The translations under genes and the position numbers were made by a program. A DNA stretch of 6,250 nucleotides from NCBI GenBank assembly GCA_041659545.1, contig JBAZYB010000234.1:1-6250 (forward strand), written 5' to 3'. Under the pieces are notes generated by a model. It worked only from the letters and a program-made list of their open reading frames with translations, made no database searches and was not told the origin of the DNA. This document shows, one piece after another, positions 1-5,643 of this stretch (within the stretch, counting starts at the first letter, position 1; each line of letters begins with the position of its first letter). This DNA comes from Hyphomicrobium_A sp041659545 (GTDB lineage: Bacteria > Pseudomonadota > Alphaproteobacteria > Rhizobiales > Hyphomicrobiaceae).

Positions 1-2
1 TA

Positions 3-512
3 CTAGACAATCCTTTTGCGAAACAGAAACTCGGTGCGCCCGTCGTAGGCGAGGTCGTCGAGATCGGCGATGTGCGTGAAGCCATGCCGTTGGTAAAACC
101 GGATAGCGCCAGTGTTGATCTGCGAGGCAACGACCCACAGGTTGCGTTCATCGGCAGCTCGAGCCTCCCGCTCCATCCAGGAGAGGAACGCTGCACCTAC
201 GCCGCGCCCTTGGGCATCGGGGAGCACGGCGAAGAATTGCAGATAGGGACCGCGCAGCCAGGCCGTGCGGATCACGGCAGCGCCCACCACGGTGCCATCG
301 AGGCTAAGCGAAAGGCGTGGCGCGCCCGGCTCGACGGCTGCAAGCATCCGTTGAAGCGCGCTCGCTGGATATCCATACGCCGCCCATGGATCCATTGCCG
401 CGATCGGCAAGCTCAGCCACTCCGCATCGCTGGCGGTGAGCGGGCTCAAGCTAAGTGTCGACGTGCCGTGCAGCGGCAGAACATAATCCGCAGCGTCGAA
501 CTTCGCGCTCAT
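3..512 (-). CDS. GNAT family N-acetyltransferase
   Basis: A complete 169-residue protein of the GCN5-related N-acetyltransferase fold, expected to move an acetyl group from acetyl-CoA to an amine. The substrate cannot be told. The acetyl-CoA pyrophosphate-binding motif A is visible as DAQGRGVGAAF (residues 99-109), preceded by the beta-strand YLQFFAVLP (90-98). Motif B is visible as NTGAIRFYQRHGF (133-145), the usual helix followed by a turn. The length is normal for a single GNAT domain, and there is no signal peptide, so it should be cytoplasmic. Its ATG overlaps the TGA of the upstream deacetylase gene by 4 bp (ATGA) and no good ribosome binding site precedes it, so translation is probably coupled to that gene. 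It is the last gene of the three-gene minus-strand set visible here; the stop codon lies at the window edge, so a further operon member to the left cannot be excluded. The family is clear, the specific role unknown. Confidence 0.9.
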   Translation of the reverse strand: MSAKFDAADYVLPLHGTSTLSLSPLTASDAEWLSLPIAAMDPWAAYGYPASALQRMLAAVEPGAPRLSLSLDGTVVGAAVIRTAWLRGPYLQFFAVLPDAQGRGVGAAFLSWMEREARAADERNLWVVASQINTGAIRFYQRHGFTHIADLDDLAYDGRTEFLFRKRIV

Positions 513-1525
513 TGCAGCCGCGTTTTCGGCTTTTGCAGCAGCTTCAGGCCCCGGGCGAGGTTGTCGTAGCGGTTTGTGTCGCCCGGACGGTTGTCGTAGC
601 AGTCGGCCGAGATCACCGGCTCGCCTGCCGCCAGCAGTTCCGACACCGTGACGAACTCAAAGCCCTTCTTGCGCAGTTGCTCGATGGCAAACGGCAGGGC
701 TGCGGCCGTGTTCCAGCCCCGGCCGTTGGCGTGATTGATGATGATCGAGCCGGGCTTGGCGCGTGCCATGGCGCGAATAATCGCCGACGCCGATTGCAAC
801 GGCGAGGGATCTCCCGTCGACAGATCCCACTGTATGGCCAGCAGCCCCTGTTGATGGACCTCCCGCAGTGCCGCTGCATTGCAGGCGCCGTACGGGAAGC
901 GGAACAGGGTCATCCGCGGCGCAATGCCCTGCATCGCCCCCGGATGATTTATCGCGCACTGAGTTGCTGCAAGGTGCTGGCGAGCGGCCTCATAGGCGCG
1001 CTGCGGTCCCGCCACCTCATTGTAAAGTTTCGTGCCCGATAGCAGCCGCAGATTACGGTGCGCCTCGGAATGATTGCCAAGCTCGAATAGCGGATCGGAC
1101 ATCAACTGCCGCGTACGCTCCTCGTGCGAGCGGATCCACTTCCCACCGGCAAAGAACGTCGCCTTGATGTTCTCCTGTCGCAGATAGTCAATAATGGCGC
1201 CGTCGTAACCGGCGATCTCGCCTGGCTGCTCACACAGGTCGAAGGTGAGCGCGATGAGCTTCTTGCCGGGCGGAAGTTTGACCCGCCGAACTGCTCCGAT
1301 CGCGCCAGCGGGGGGATCACCCGGCGTATCGGGCAATACGGCCTCAGGAGCGGCTACGTCGAAGCTGTGATTGTGCTTGCGTGCGATCTTCTCGCCCGGC
1401 TTGCCGGCCAGCGCGTCTGGCCCCCAGCATGAGTTCAGCAGCGCAGCGTCACTCGCCTTCACCGCCGCCGGCATACAGCAAGCTGCGGCGAGGGCGAACG
1501 CCAGACGCACCAGACGCGCCTTCAT
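509..1525 (-). CDS. Exported polysaccharide deacetylase family protein (CE4/NodB-like)
   Basis: A NodB-homology (carbohydrate esterase 4) protein of about 338 residues, expected to remove N- or O-acetyl groups from a cell-wall or surface polysaccharide. It starts with a signal peptide (basic MKARLVRL, then a hydrophobic Ala-rich stretch, probable cleavage near AAVKA-SDA), so it should act in the periplasm. Numbering from a TTG two codons upstream, the motifs are: motif 1 TFDLCE (96-101), motif 2 HSEAH (154-158, the two metal-binding His), motif 3 RFPYG (211-215), motif 4 around D236 (WDLSTGD), and motif 5 around H267 (IIINH). Motif 1 keeps the first Asp (catalytic base) but has Leu in place of the second, metal-binding Asp. 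I prefer the ATG at 1525 because GAGGAG lies 8 nt upstream of it and only about 2 nt from the alternative TTG at 1531. That Shine-Dalgarno overlaps the TGA of the upstream gene, pointing to coupled translation. The fold is firm; activity and substrate are uncertain. Confidence 0.88.
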   Translation of the reverse strand: MKARLVRLAFALAAACCMPAAVKASDAALLNSCWGPDALAGKPGEKIARKHNHSFDVAAPEAVLPDTPGDPPAGAIGAVRRVKLPPGKKLIALTFDLCEQPGEIAGYDGAIIDYLRQENIKATFFAGGKWIRSHEERTRQLMSDPLFELGNHSEAHRNLRLLSGTKLYNEVAGPQRAYEAARQHLAATQCAINHPGAMQGIAPRMTLFRFPYGACNAAALREVHQQGLLAIQWDLSTGDPSPLQSASAIIRAMARAKPGSIIINHANGRGWNTAAALPFAIEQLRKKGFEFVTVSELLAAGEPVISADCYDNRPGDTNRYDNLARGLKLLQKPKTRLQ

Positions 1526-1532
1526 ACGCAAT

Positions 1533-1540
1533 ACTCCTCA
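1533..1540 (-). promoter_or_regulatory. Ribosome binding site overlapping the upstream stop codon
   Basis: On the minus strand the sequence reads TGAGGAGTATTGCGTATG. The TGA is the stop of the crotonase-family gene, and GAGGAG is a strong Shine-Dalgarno. Its spacing of 8 nt favours the ATG at 1525 over the in-frame TTG at 1531 as the start of the deacetylase gene. Overlap of stop and Shine-Dalgarno is typical of coupled genes. Confidence 0.65.
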
Positions 1541-2338
1541 GCGACCTTTGAAGTCCGGCTTGCGCTTCTCCATGAAGGCCAGCCTTCCCTCTGCGTAGTC
1601 CTCGCTGGTGAAACACGCCGCCACCGCCGCATCAAGCGCCTCGAGATCTGGCGTTTGCGGATTGCGCGTCAGCTCGTCGATGGTGCGCTTCGCAGCGCGT
1701 ACAGTGAGCGGCGCGTTGGCGGCGATCTCCCTGGCAAGGGCCCGCGTCGTATCCTCTAGCTCACCTGCTGTGACCACAGTGTTGACGAGCCCCATGGAGA
1801 GTGCTTCTACAACCTTGAAGCGCCGCCCCGTGAACAGCAACTCTTTCGCCCGCGCCGGCGGAACGGCGGCGAGGAGAGGGCGCATCCAGCGGGCGTTGTA
1901 GCCAAGCCCGAGTTTGGCAGCCGGGATGGCGAACTGGGCAACGTCGTCGGCAATGCGGATGTCGGCACACAGCGCCACCGCCAAGCCGCCACCCAGGCAG
2001 AACCCGTGAATCATGGCGATGATGGGCTTGCTACATCCGCTGAGCGCGCGGAACGCCGCATCGTTCAACGCGTCGTAGGCGGCCGCCGCGTCACCCGAGC
2101 GTGCACTCTCGAACTCGGAGATATCGGCCCCGGCCGAGAAAGCGCGCGTGCCCGCCCCACGCAGCACGATGACGCGGATCGCCGCGTCGGCTTCGGCCGC
2201 GGCTATGCGGCGCGGCACCGCATCCCACATTGCCGCCGTGAAGGCATTCATTCGGGCGGGATTACTGGCGGTGATGAAGCCGATGTCACCGTCGCGCTCC
2301 AGGTGGAGTTCCGGCTGATCGGACGGCGCAGCTTGCAT
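1538..2338 (-). CDS. Enoyl-CoA hydratase/isomerase family protein (crotonase fold)
   Basis: A 266-residue cytoplasmic protein of the crotonase superfamily, which handles acyl-CoA thioesters. The N-terminal core has the first oxyanion-hole segment AFSAGADI (66-73). The second is in HGFCLGGGLAVALCADIRIA (111-130). Further along are the conserved stretch LLFTGRRF..EAL.MGLVN and a C-terminal FMEKRKPDFKGR, a usual ending for the family. The two acid/base glutamates of classical enoyl-CoA hydratase (rat Glu144 and Glu164) align by motif with Ala120 and Ala140, so simple hydration of crotonyl-CoA is doubtful. The protein may be an isomerase, decarboxylase or hydrolase-type member, or act on another CoA ester. 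I chose the ATG at 2338 because AGAGGGG lies about 8 nt upstream and the homologous part begins just after. The frame stays open upstream to 2596, but that extension has no family resemblance and would run over the divergent cysE start. It is the first gene of the minus-strand operon. Confidence 0.88.
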   Translation of the reverse strand: MQAAPSDQPELHLERDGDIGFITASNPARMNAFTAAMWDAVPRRIAAAEADAAIRVIVLRGAGTRAFSAGADISEFESARSGDAAAAYDALNDAAFRALSGCSKPIIAMIHGFCLGGGLAVALCADIRIADDVAQFAIPAAKLGLGYNARWMRPLLAAVPPARAKELLFTGRRFKVVEALSMGLVNTVVTAGELEDTTRALAREIAANAPLTVRAAKRTIDELTRNPQTPDLEALDAAVAACFTSEDYAEGRLAFMEKRKPDFKGR

Positions 2339-2555
2339 GGAAATTCCCCTCTGAAGGACGCTATACAGCCGGGAACAGGGCCAGCTAGCAAGCTGGCAGG
2401 TCGTCTCAAGGCCGATTCTCCAGCGCGTAGTGGTTCTGGCTGAAAAAAGATGCGGGCGCAGAAGGCGTTGACGGGGCGGCGTCATATTTGTACGCCCATT
2501 TGGGCCGGGAATGCGGTCCGGCGCAGCGGCGCGCTTCAGGCGCGGGGAGTGCGAC
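2339..2555. promoter_or_regulatory. Divergent intergenic region between the crotonase operon and cysE
   Basis: This 217-bp gap separates two genes read away from each other, so it should hold both promoters. For the plus strand, TTGACG at 2468-2473 is a good -35 match, but the hexamer 17 nt downstream (TACGCC) is a poor -10, so this is only a candidate. For the minus strand, TATAGC (plus-strand positions about 2362-2367) could serve as a -10, without a convincing -35. A 7-bp inverted repeat at 2380-2397 lies within it. A strong Shine-Dalgarno (GGGGAG, 2544-2549) precedes cysE. No riboswitch or small gene is recognised. Confidence 0.5.
2380..2397. repeat. Short perfect inverted repeat in the divergent region
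   Basis: GCCAGCT and AGCTGGC form a perfect 7-bp inverted repeat around a 4-nt AGCA centre. It lies about 42 bp upstream of the start of the crotonase-family gene, in its likely promoter or leader. It could be a repressor operator or a small hairpin in the leader RNA. A repeat of this size can also occur by chance in GC-rich DNA. Confidence 0.35.
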
Positions 2556-3389
2556 ATGGCAGCCAAGACGCGTTCGGCGGCCGAGGATAAGGTCAAGGCC
2601 TACGATCCGATCTGGTCTGAGATCCGTCGTGAGGCGGCCAGCGCTATGGCGTCCGAGCCGGCGCTCGGCAGCTTCATCTACGCGACGCTGCTCAGTCATG
2701 ACCGCCTCGAGGATGCGATCTGCCACCGCCTGGCGCAACGGCTCGACCACTCCGATGTCGACGCCGTCCTAATCAATCAGACACTGCAGTCGGTCCTCGA
2801 ATCGCGACCCGAGCTTGGTAGCGTCTTCCGCGCTGACCTTGCAGCCGTGTTCGATCGCGATCCGGCTTGCAATCGCTACATCGACCCGCTGCTCTATTTC
2901 AAAGGCTTCCACGCCCTCGCCACACATCGCTTTGCCAATGTGCTGTGGGAGGAGGGCCGTCGCGACTTTGCGCTCTTCCTGCAGAGCCAGTCCTCGCGCA
3001 CGTTTGCCGTCGACATCCATCCCGCGGCGCGGTTCGGCCAGGGGATCATGATCGATCACGCAACCGGCATCGTGATCGGCGAGACGGCGACTGTCGGCAA
3101 TAACTGCTCGTTTCTACACGGCGTCACGCTCGGTGGCAGTGGTAAGGAGACGGGCGACCGGCACCCGAAGATCGGCGAAGGCGTCCTCATCGGCGCCGGC
3201 GCCAAGGTGCTCGGCAACATCACCGTTGGCGACGGCTCGCGTGTCGCCGCGGGTAGCGTGGTGCTCAGTTCCGTGCCTGCGCATGTGACGGTGGCCGGCG
3301 TGCCGGCAAAGATCGTCGGCTCCTCCGGTTGCGCCGAGCCTGCGCTGGAGATGGAGCAGACGTGGGTCGACGATTTCGGCGGCCTCTGA
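2556..3389 (+). CDS. cysE: Serine O-acetyltransferase
   Basis: A 277-residue serine acetyltransferase, catalysing L-serine + acetyl-CoA to O-acetylserine, the step feeding cysteine synthase in cysteine biosynthesis. It is cytoplasmic and, as known for the family, usually hexameric and inhibited by cysteine. The N-terminal helical domain covers about 15-145, including DPLLYFKGFHALATHR (110-125). The left-handed beta-helix of hexapeptide repeats covers about 150-255. Signature segments match E. coli CysE closely: VDIHPAARFGQGIMIDHATG (152-171) and GDRHPKIGEGVLIGAGAK (200-217), with D153 and H168 as the catalytic pair and H203 in the substrate loop. The length fits the family. I chose the ATG at 2556 because GGGGAG is 6 nt upstream; an in-frame ATG at 2511 would add 15 unlikely residues. 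The C-terminus is WVDDFGGL and ends in Leu, where enterobacterial CysE ends in the Ile that docks into cysteine synthase. It leads a likely operon with the next two genes. Confidence 0.95.
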   Translation: MAAKTRSAAEDKVKAYDPIWSEIRREAASAMASEPALGSFIYATLLSHDRLEDAICHRLAQRLDHSDVDAVLINQTLQSVLESRPELGSVFRADLAAVFDRDPACNRYIDPLLYFKGFHALATHRFANVLWEEGRRDFALFLQSQSSRTFAVDIHPAARFGQGIMIDHATGIVIGETATVGNNCSFLHGVTLGGSGKETGDRHPKIGEGVLIGAGAKVLGNITVGDGSRVAAGSVVLSSVPAHVTVAGVPAKIVGSSGCAEPALEMEQTWVDDFGGL

Positions 3390-3449
3390 GATAGCCCATC
3401 TGGTTCAATGACGGCGGCCGCAACGGCCTGCCCAAGGGAGATAACGCAC

Positions 3450-3665
3450 TTGGATCCGAAAGAAGTCGCCCGTCTGCAGGCCTACCTGCGCAGGACCTTT
3501 GGTACCCCTTCACTCGACGTGCGTCCGCGCCCCAAGAAGAAGGATTCCGCCGAGGTGTTCGTCAACGGCGAGTTCATCGCCGTGCTCTTCCGCGAGGAAG
3601 AGGAGGGCGAGGTCTCGTATCAGTTCCAGATGGCTATCCTCGACGTCGACCTCGAAGGGGTCTGA
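3450..3665 (+). CDS. DUF3126 family small protein
   Basis: A 71-residue protein that I recognise as resembling DUF3126, a family of short alphaproteobacterial proteins of unknown function often found next to cysE. It opens with a helix-like LDPKEVARLQAYLRRTFG, followed by a basic stretch RPRPKKK (25-31), the core DSAEVFVNGEFIAVLF (32-47), an acidic REEEEGE (48-54), and a conserved-looking end YQFQMAILDVDL (57-68). There is no signal peptide or membrane segment. I prefer the TTG at 3450 because AAGGGAG (3434-3440) lies 9 nt upstream and the length then fits the family. The in-frame ATG at 3408 has no Shine-Dalgarno and would add 14 residues of low similarity. It lies 60 bp after cysE and 4 bp before the carbonic anhydrase-like gene, so all three are probably one transcript. 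The function is unknown; a link with CysE or the hexapeptide protein is inference from position only. Confidence 0.82.
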   Translation: MDPKEVARLQAYLRRTFGTPSLDVRPRPKKKDSAEVFVNGEFIAVLFREEEEGEVSYQFQMAILDVDLEGV

Positions 3666-3669
3666 CCGC

Positions 3670-4200
3670 GTGTCGCTGTTCGAACTCGATGGAGTCCGTG
3701 TCGAGACACCGGCCGCGGGGCGCTACTGGGTAGCACCTACTGCTGTACTCGTCGGTAAGGTCATCTTGGAAGAGGACGCAAGCGTCTGGTTCGGCAGCGT
3801 GCTGCGCGGCGACAATGAGCCAATCCGCGTCGGAGCGCGATCGAACGTCCAGGAGGGCTGCGTCCTCCACACCGATCCCGGCTACCCGCTGAGCATCGGC
3901 GAGGACTGCACCATCGGCCACATGGTCATGCTGCACGGCTGCACCATCGGCCGCGGCAGCCTTGTCGGCATCGGATCGATTATCCTCAACGGGACGAAGA
4001 TCGGCGAGGAATGCCTCATCGGCGCCAACACGCTGATCCCCGAGGGGAAGGAAATCCCTCCGCGCTCGATGGTGTTGGGTTCACCCGGCAAGATTATTCG
4101 CCAGCTCACCGACGCGGATGTCGCGCGCTTCGGAGCAGCTGCAGGGCGCTATGTAGCCAACTGGAAGCGATTTGCCGCCGGGATGAAACCGCAGGCGTAA
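3670..4200 (+). CDS. Gamma-class carbonic anhydrase-like hexapeptide protein
   Basis: A 176-residue cytoplasmic protein with a left-handed beta-helix, of the gamma carbonic anhydrase group (YrdA/CaiE/PaaY-like). The family binds a metal between subunits of a trimer, and some members interconvert CO2 and bicarbonate. Three metal-binding His are in place: H67 (VLHTD), H84 (GHMVML) and H89 (LHGC). The accessory residues also match archaeal Cam: R46 and D48 in LRGDNEP, N59 and Q61 in SNVQEG. Hexapeptide repeats run from about 25 to 140, and a C-terminal helix (about 148-172) caps the helix. The long acidic loop of Cam is absent, as in other short bacterial members, so carbonic anhydrase activity is plausible but not assured. 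The GTG start at 3670 follows GAAGGGG by 9 nt and lies 4 bp after the DUF3126 stop, so translation is probably coupled. The reading frame is open upstream to 3499, but that part overlaps the DUF3126 gene. It is the last gene of the cysE group. Confidence 0.9.
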   Translation: MSLFELDGVRVETPAAGRYWVAPTAVLVGKVILEEDASVWFGSVLRGDNEPIRVGARSNVQEGCVLHTDPGYPLSIGEDCTIGHMVMLHGCTIGRGSLVGIGSIILNGTKIGEECLIGANTLIPEGKEIPPRSMVLGSPGKIIRQLTDADVARFGAAAGRYVANWKRFAAGMKPQA

Positions 4201-4213
4201 GAGCGCCTGCGGT
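4188..4213. terminator. Hairpin at the convergent gene junction, probable bidirectional terminator
   Basis: ACCGCAGGCG and CGCCTGCGGT form a perfect 10-bp stem around a 6-nt loop (TAAGAG). The loop contains the TAA stop of the carbonic anhydrase-like gene, and the right arm ends 6 bp before the stop of the minus-strand protease gene. It therefore sits where transcription from both sides should end. Neither side has a strong T-tract (on the minus strand only TTT follows), so it is not a textbook intrinsic terminator and may act with Rho or only protect the 3' ends. Confidence 0.6.
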
Positions 4214-4219
4214 GCAACC

Positions 4220-4894
4220 TTACTCCGAGCTGCGATTGCTGCGGCCGGAGATGGCCGTGGCGAGTGGGCCTTGGCGGGTGTCGAGAGCAACCCACACCTT
4301 CGGATTGAGATACGACTGGCGCATCACGTACTGATAAGGCGTCTGGTTCCAGGAGCGGACGTCCTCGAACTTATTGTCGAGGATGAAGTCACCCTGCACG
4401 GTGCGCGCCGTGAGCACGGCATGCCCCTCGCCCTTTTCATCGCGTACGACCGTCATCAACAGCGCGCTCACCGGCCAGCCCTTGGCGATGAGAGTGTGGC
4501 GCTTGAGCAGCGCGTAATCTTCGCAGTCACCGCGGGTGCGGGGCAGCGTCCAGTACTCGTTGACGCCATACACTTCCAGGTCGGTCGCCGGCGCGACTTT
4601 GGTGTTTATCGTGCGGTTGATCTCGTCGAGCTCCTTGAGGCGCTCGGCTGTCGCATCAAAACGGCTCTCTTGGCCGTGGTCGGAGGTGCACTCCTCCGGG
4701 TTCGCTTCGCAGAAGCGGACGAAGCCGTGCGGCGGCTGCGCGGGACCGAAAATGCGCATGAACTGCGATGCGCGCTTGGCCTGGCCCCCACCCTGCTCGG
4801 ATGGCTGAATATTCGAGACGCCCTGGGCGCACACTGCCGTTGAGGCAAGCATGCCACCAATGAGAACCATGGCGCTGACGTGAACCCGCTGCAT
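4220..4894 (-). CDS. Exported transglutaminase-like cysteine proteinase (BTLCP, LapG superfamily)
   Basis: A 224-residue protein of the bacterial transglutaminase-like cysteine proteinase family (Peptidase C93, PF06035). A signal peptide is clear: MQRVHVSAMVLIGGMLASTA followed by VCA-QG as the likely cleavage site, so it should be periplasmic. The papain-like triad is present: C124 in TRGDCEDYALLK, H158 in GEGHAVL, and D173 in FILDNKF. D123 and E125 flank the Cys, as do the calcium-binding residues described in LapG. The best-known member, Pseudomonas LapG, cleaves a surface adhesin and is held back by the c-di-GMP receptor LapD. Alphaproteobacteria carry several related genes of unknown substrate, so I do not call this LapG. 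Residues 60-72 contain two Cys (FCEANPEEC) that could form a disulfide. It lies 101 bp downstream of the PilZ gene on the same strand. The ATG at 4894 has only a weak GGGG about 11 nt upstream, but it starts the signal peptide properly. Confidence 0.9.
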   Translation of the reverse strand: MQRVHVSAMVLIGGMLASTAVCAQGVSNIQPSEQGGGQAKRASQFMRIFGPAQPPHGFVRFCEANPEECTSDHGQESRFDATAERLKELDEINRTINTKVAPATDLEVYGVNEYWTLPRTRGDCEDYALLKRHTLIAKGWPVSALLMTVVRDEKGEGHAVLTARTVQGDFILDNKFEDVRSWNQTPYQYVMRQSYLNPKVWVALDTRQGPLATAISGRSNRSSE

Positions 4895-4995
4895 GACAAC
4901 AAACCCCGTTACACTTCCTCATCAAGCTACGCGACAGAACTCCAATTACGCTGAACCCGAGCCTATGGATTTGAAGCGTAAAACTCGTGCTTCCT
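4895..4995. other. Intergenic spacer between the PilZ and protease genes
   Basis: The 101-bp spacer separates two minus-strand genes. I see no clear hairpin with a T-tract after the PilZ stop and no convincing -35/-10 pair ahead of the protease gene. A minus-strand GAGGAAG (4914-4920) looks like a Shine-Dalgarno but lies about 19 nt from the ATG at 4894, too far to serve it well. Whether the two genes share a transcript cannot be told. Confidence 0.4.
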
Positions 4996-5643
4996 TCACC
5001 TAGGTGGCTGAGGCCTTAAACCGGTGTCCAAGGCCGACGCGCGGCTGAAACCTTCGTTGACGAATTCGACGGCAATGCCGCGTTCATGGTGCCGGACAAC
5101 GACCGCGCGGCGCTTGTCCACCATGACTTCAGCGCCCAGCAGCGGCCGTGCGGGCGTGACGATCGCAGCCCCCGAAAGGGAAACGTCATGCAGCGGGCAC
5201 CCCATGGTGCTGCCGTCCGGGAGCACCAGAAGGGCGGCTTCATCACCGGTCACGCGCGGAAATTCGCGCTCTTCGACCTCGGGAATCTCTGCTTGGGCCG
5301 CAAGGCGCGGGATCTGGGCGGCGAGCTTGTCACGCTTGCGCTGCGTCCCGGCGATCATCATGGCGAAGCTGCCCGGAAACAGCCGCACGACTTTGCCTTC
5401 GAGGCCGCCCAGATGCATCAGATAGACGATGAGGTTCTCGCCGACCCGCAGCGGAACCGGCGTCGTCATAGCGGTGCTCTCAACGGAAATGTCGATCAGA
5501 CGGCACGGATAATCGAGCTTGTCGGCGCGCATGAAGCGCCCAGGAAGGCTCAGTGCGTAACGCGGATAGCGGCGCTTATTGGCCTCTTCGAAGCTGGTAT
5601 CGGCCGGGGGGAAAGGCCGAAATGCGTCCGCGCTCGTCGACAT
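4996..5643 (-). CDS. Tandem PilZ domain protein, probable c-di-GMP receptor
   Basis: A protein of about 215 residues with two PilZ domains and no signal peptide or membrane segment. Numbering from an upstream in-frame ATG at 5658, the first domain (about 28-108) has the arginine motif RRYPR (29-33) and DISVES (56-61). The second (about 130-205) has REFPR (131-135) and DVSLSG (158-163). PilZ domains bind c-di-GMP through RxxxR and D/NxSxxG. The second domain keeps both; the first has Ser instead of the final Gly. The spacing from RxxxR to the second motif is 23 residues in both, which supports an internal duplication. The linker (about 105-130) is charged and probably helical. I favour the ATG at 5643, five codons in, since GGAAC lies about 6 nt upstream; the ATG at 5658 lacks a Shine-Dalgarno. 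A c-di-GMP response is expected from the family, but the output partner is unknown. The neighbouring exported protease gene is a candidate only by position. Confidence 0.87.
   Translation of the reverse strand: MSTSADAFRPFPPADTSFEEANKRRYPRYALSLPGRFMRADKLDYPCRLIDISVESTAMTTPVPLRVGENLIVYLMHLGGLEGKVVRLFPGSFAMMIAGTQRKRDKLAAQIPRLAAQAEIPEVEEREFPRVTGDEAALLVLPDGSTMGCPLHDVSLSGAAIVTPARPLLGAEVMVDKRRAVVVRHHERGIAVEFVNEGFSRASALDTGLRPQPPR

Noticed and set aside
455..1042. A 195-codon plus-strand open frame opposite the deacetylase and GNAT genes
   Set aside because: It has low-complexity Arg-rich composition, no domain, and is opposite well-supported genes.
2339..2596. An 86-residue in-frame N-terminal extension of the crotonase-family gene
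   Set aside because: It has no family resemblance, would overlap the divergent cysE start, and a good Shine-Dalgarno supports the ATG at 2338.
3416..3428. A small hairpin GGCCG-CAA-CGGCC between cysE and the DUF3126 gene
   Set aside because: The stem is only 5 bp with a 3-nt loop and no T-tract; not enough to call a terminator or regulatory element.
3499..3669. An upstream extension of the carbonic anhydrase-like gene
   Set aside because: The translation is Arg/Ser-rich out-of-frame sequence of the DUF3126 gene; the GTG at 3670 with its Shine-Dalgarno fits the family length.
4271..4843. A 190-codon plus-strand open frame opposite the cysteine proteinase gene
   Set aside because: The minus-strand protein has a full catalytic triad and signal peptide; the plus-strand frame shows no family features.
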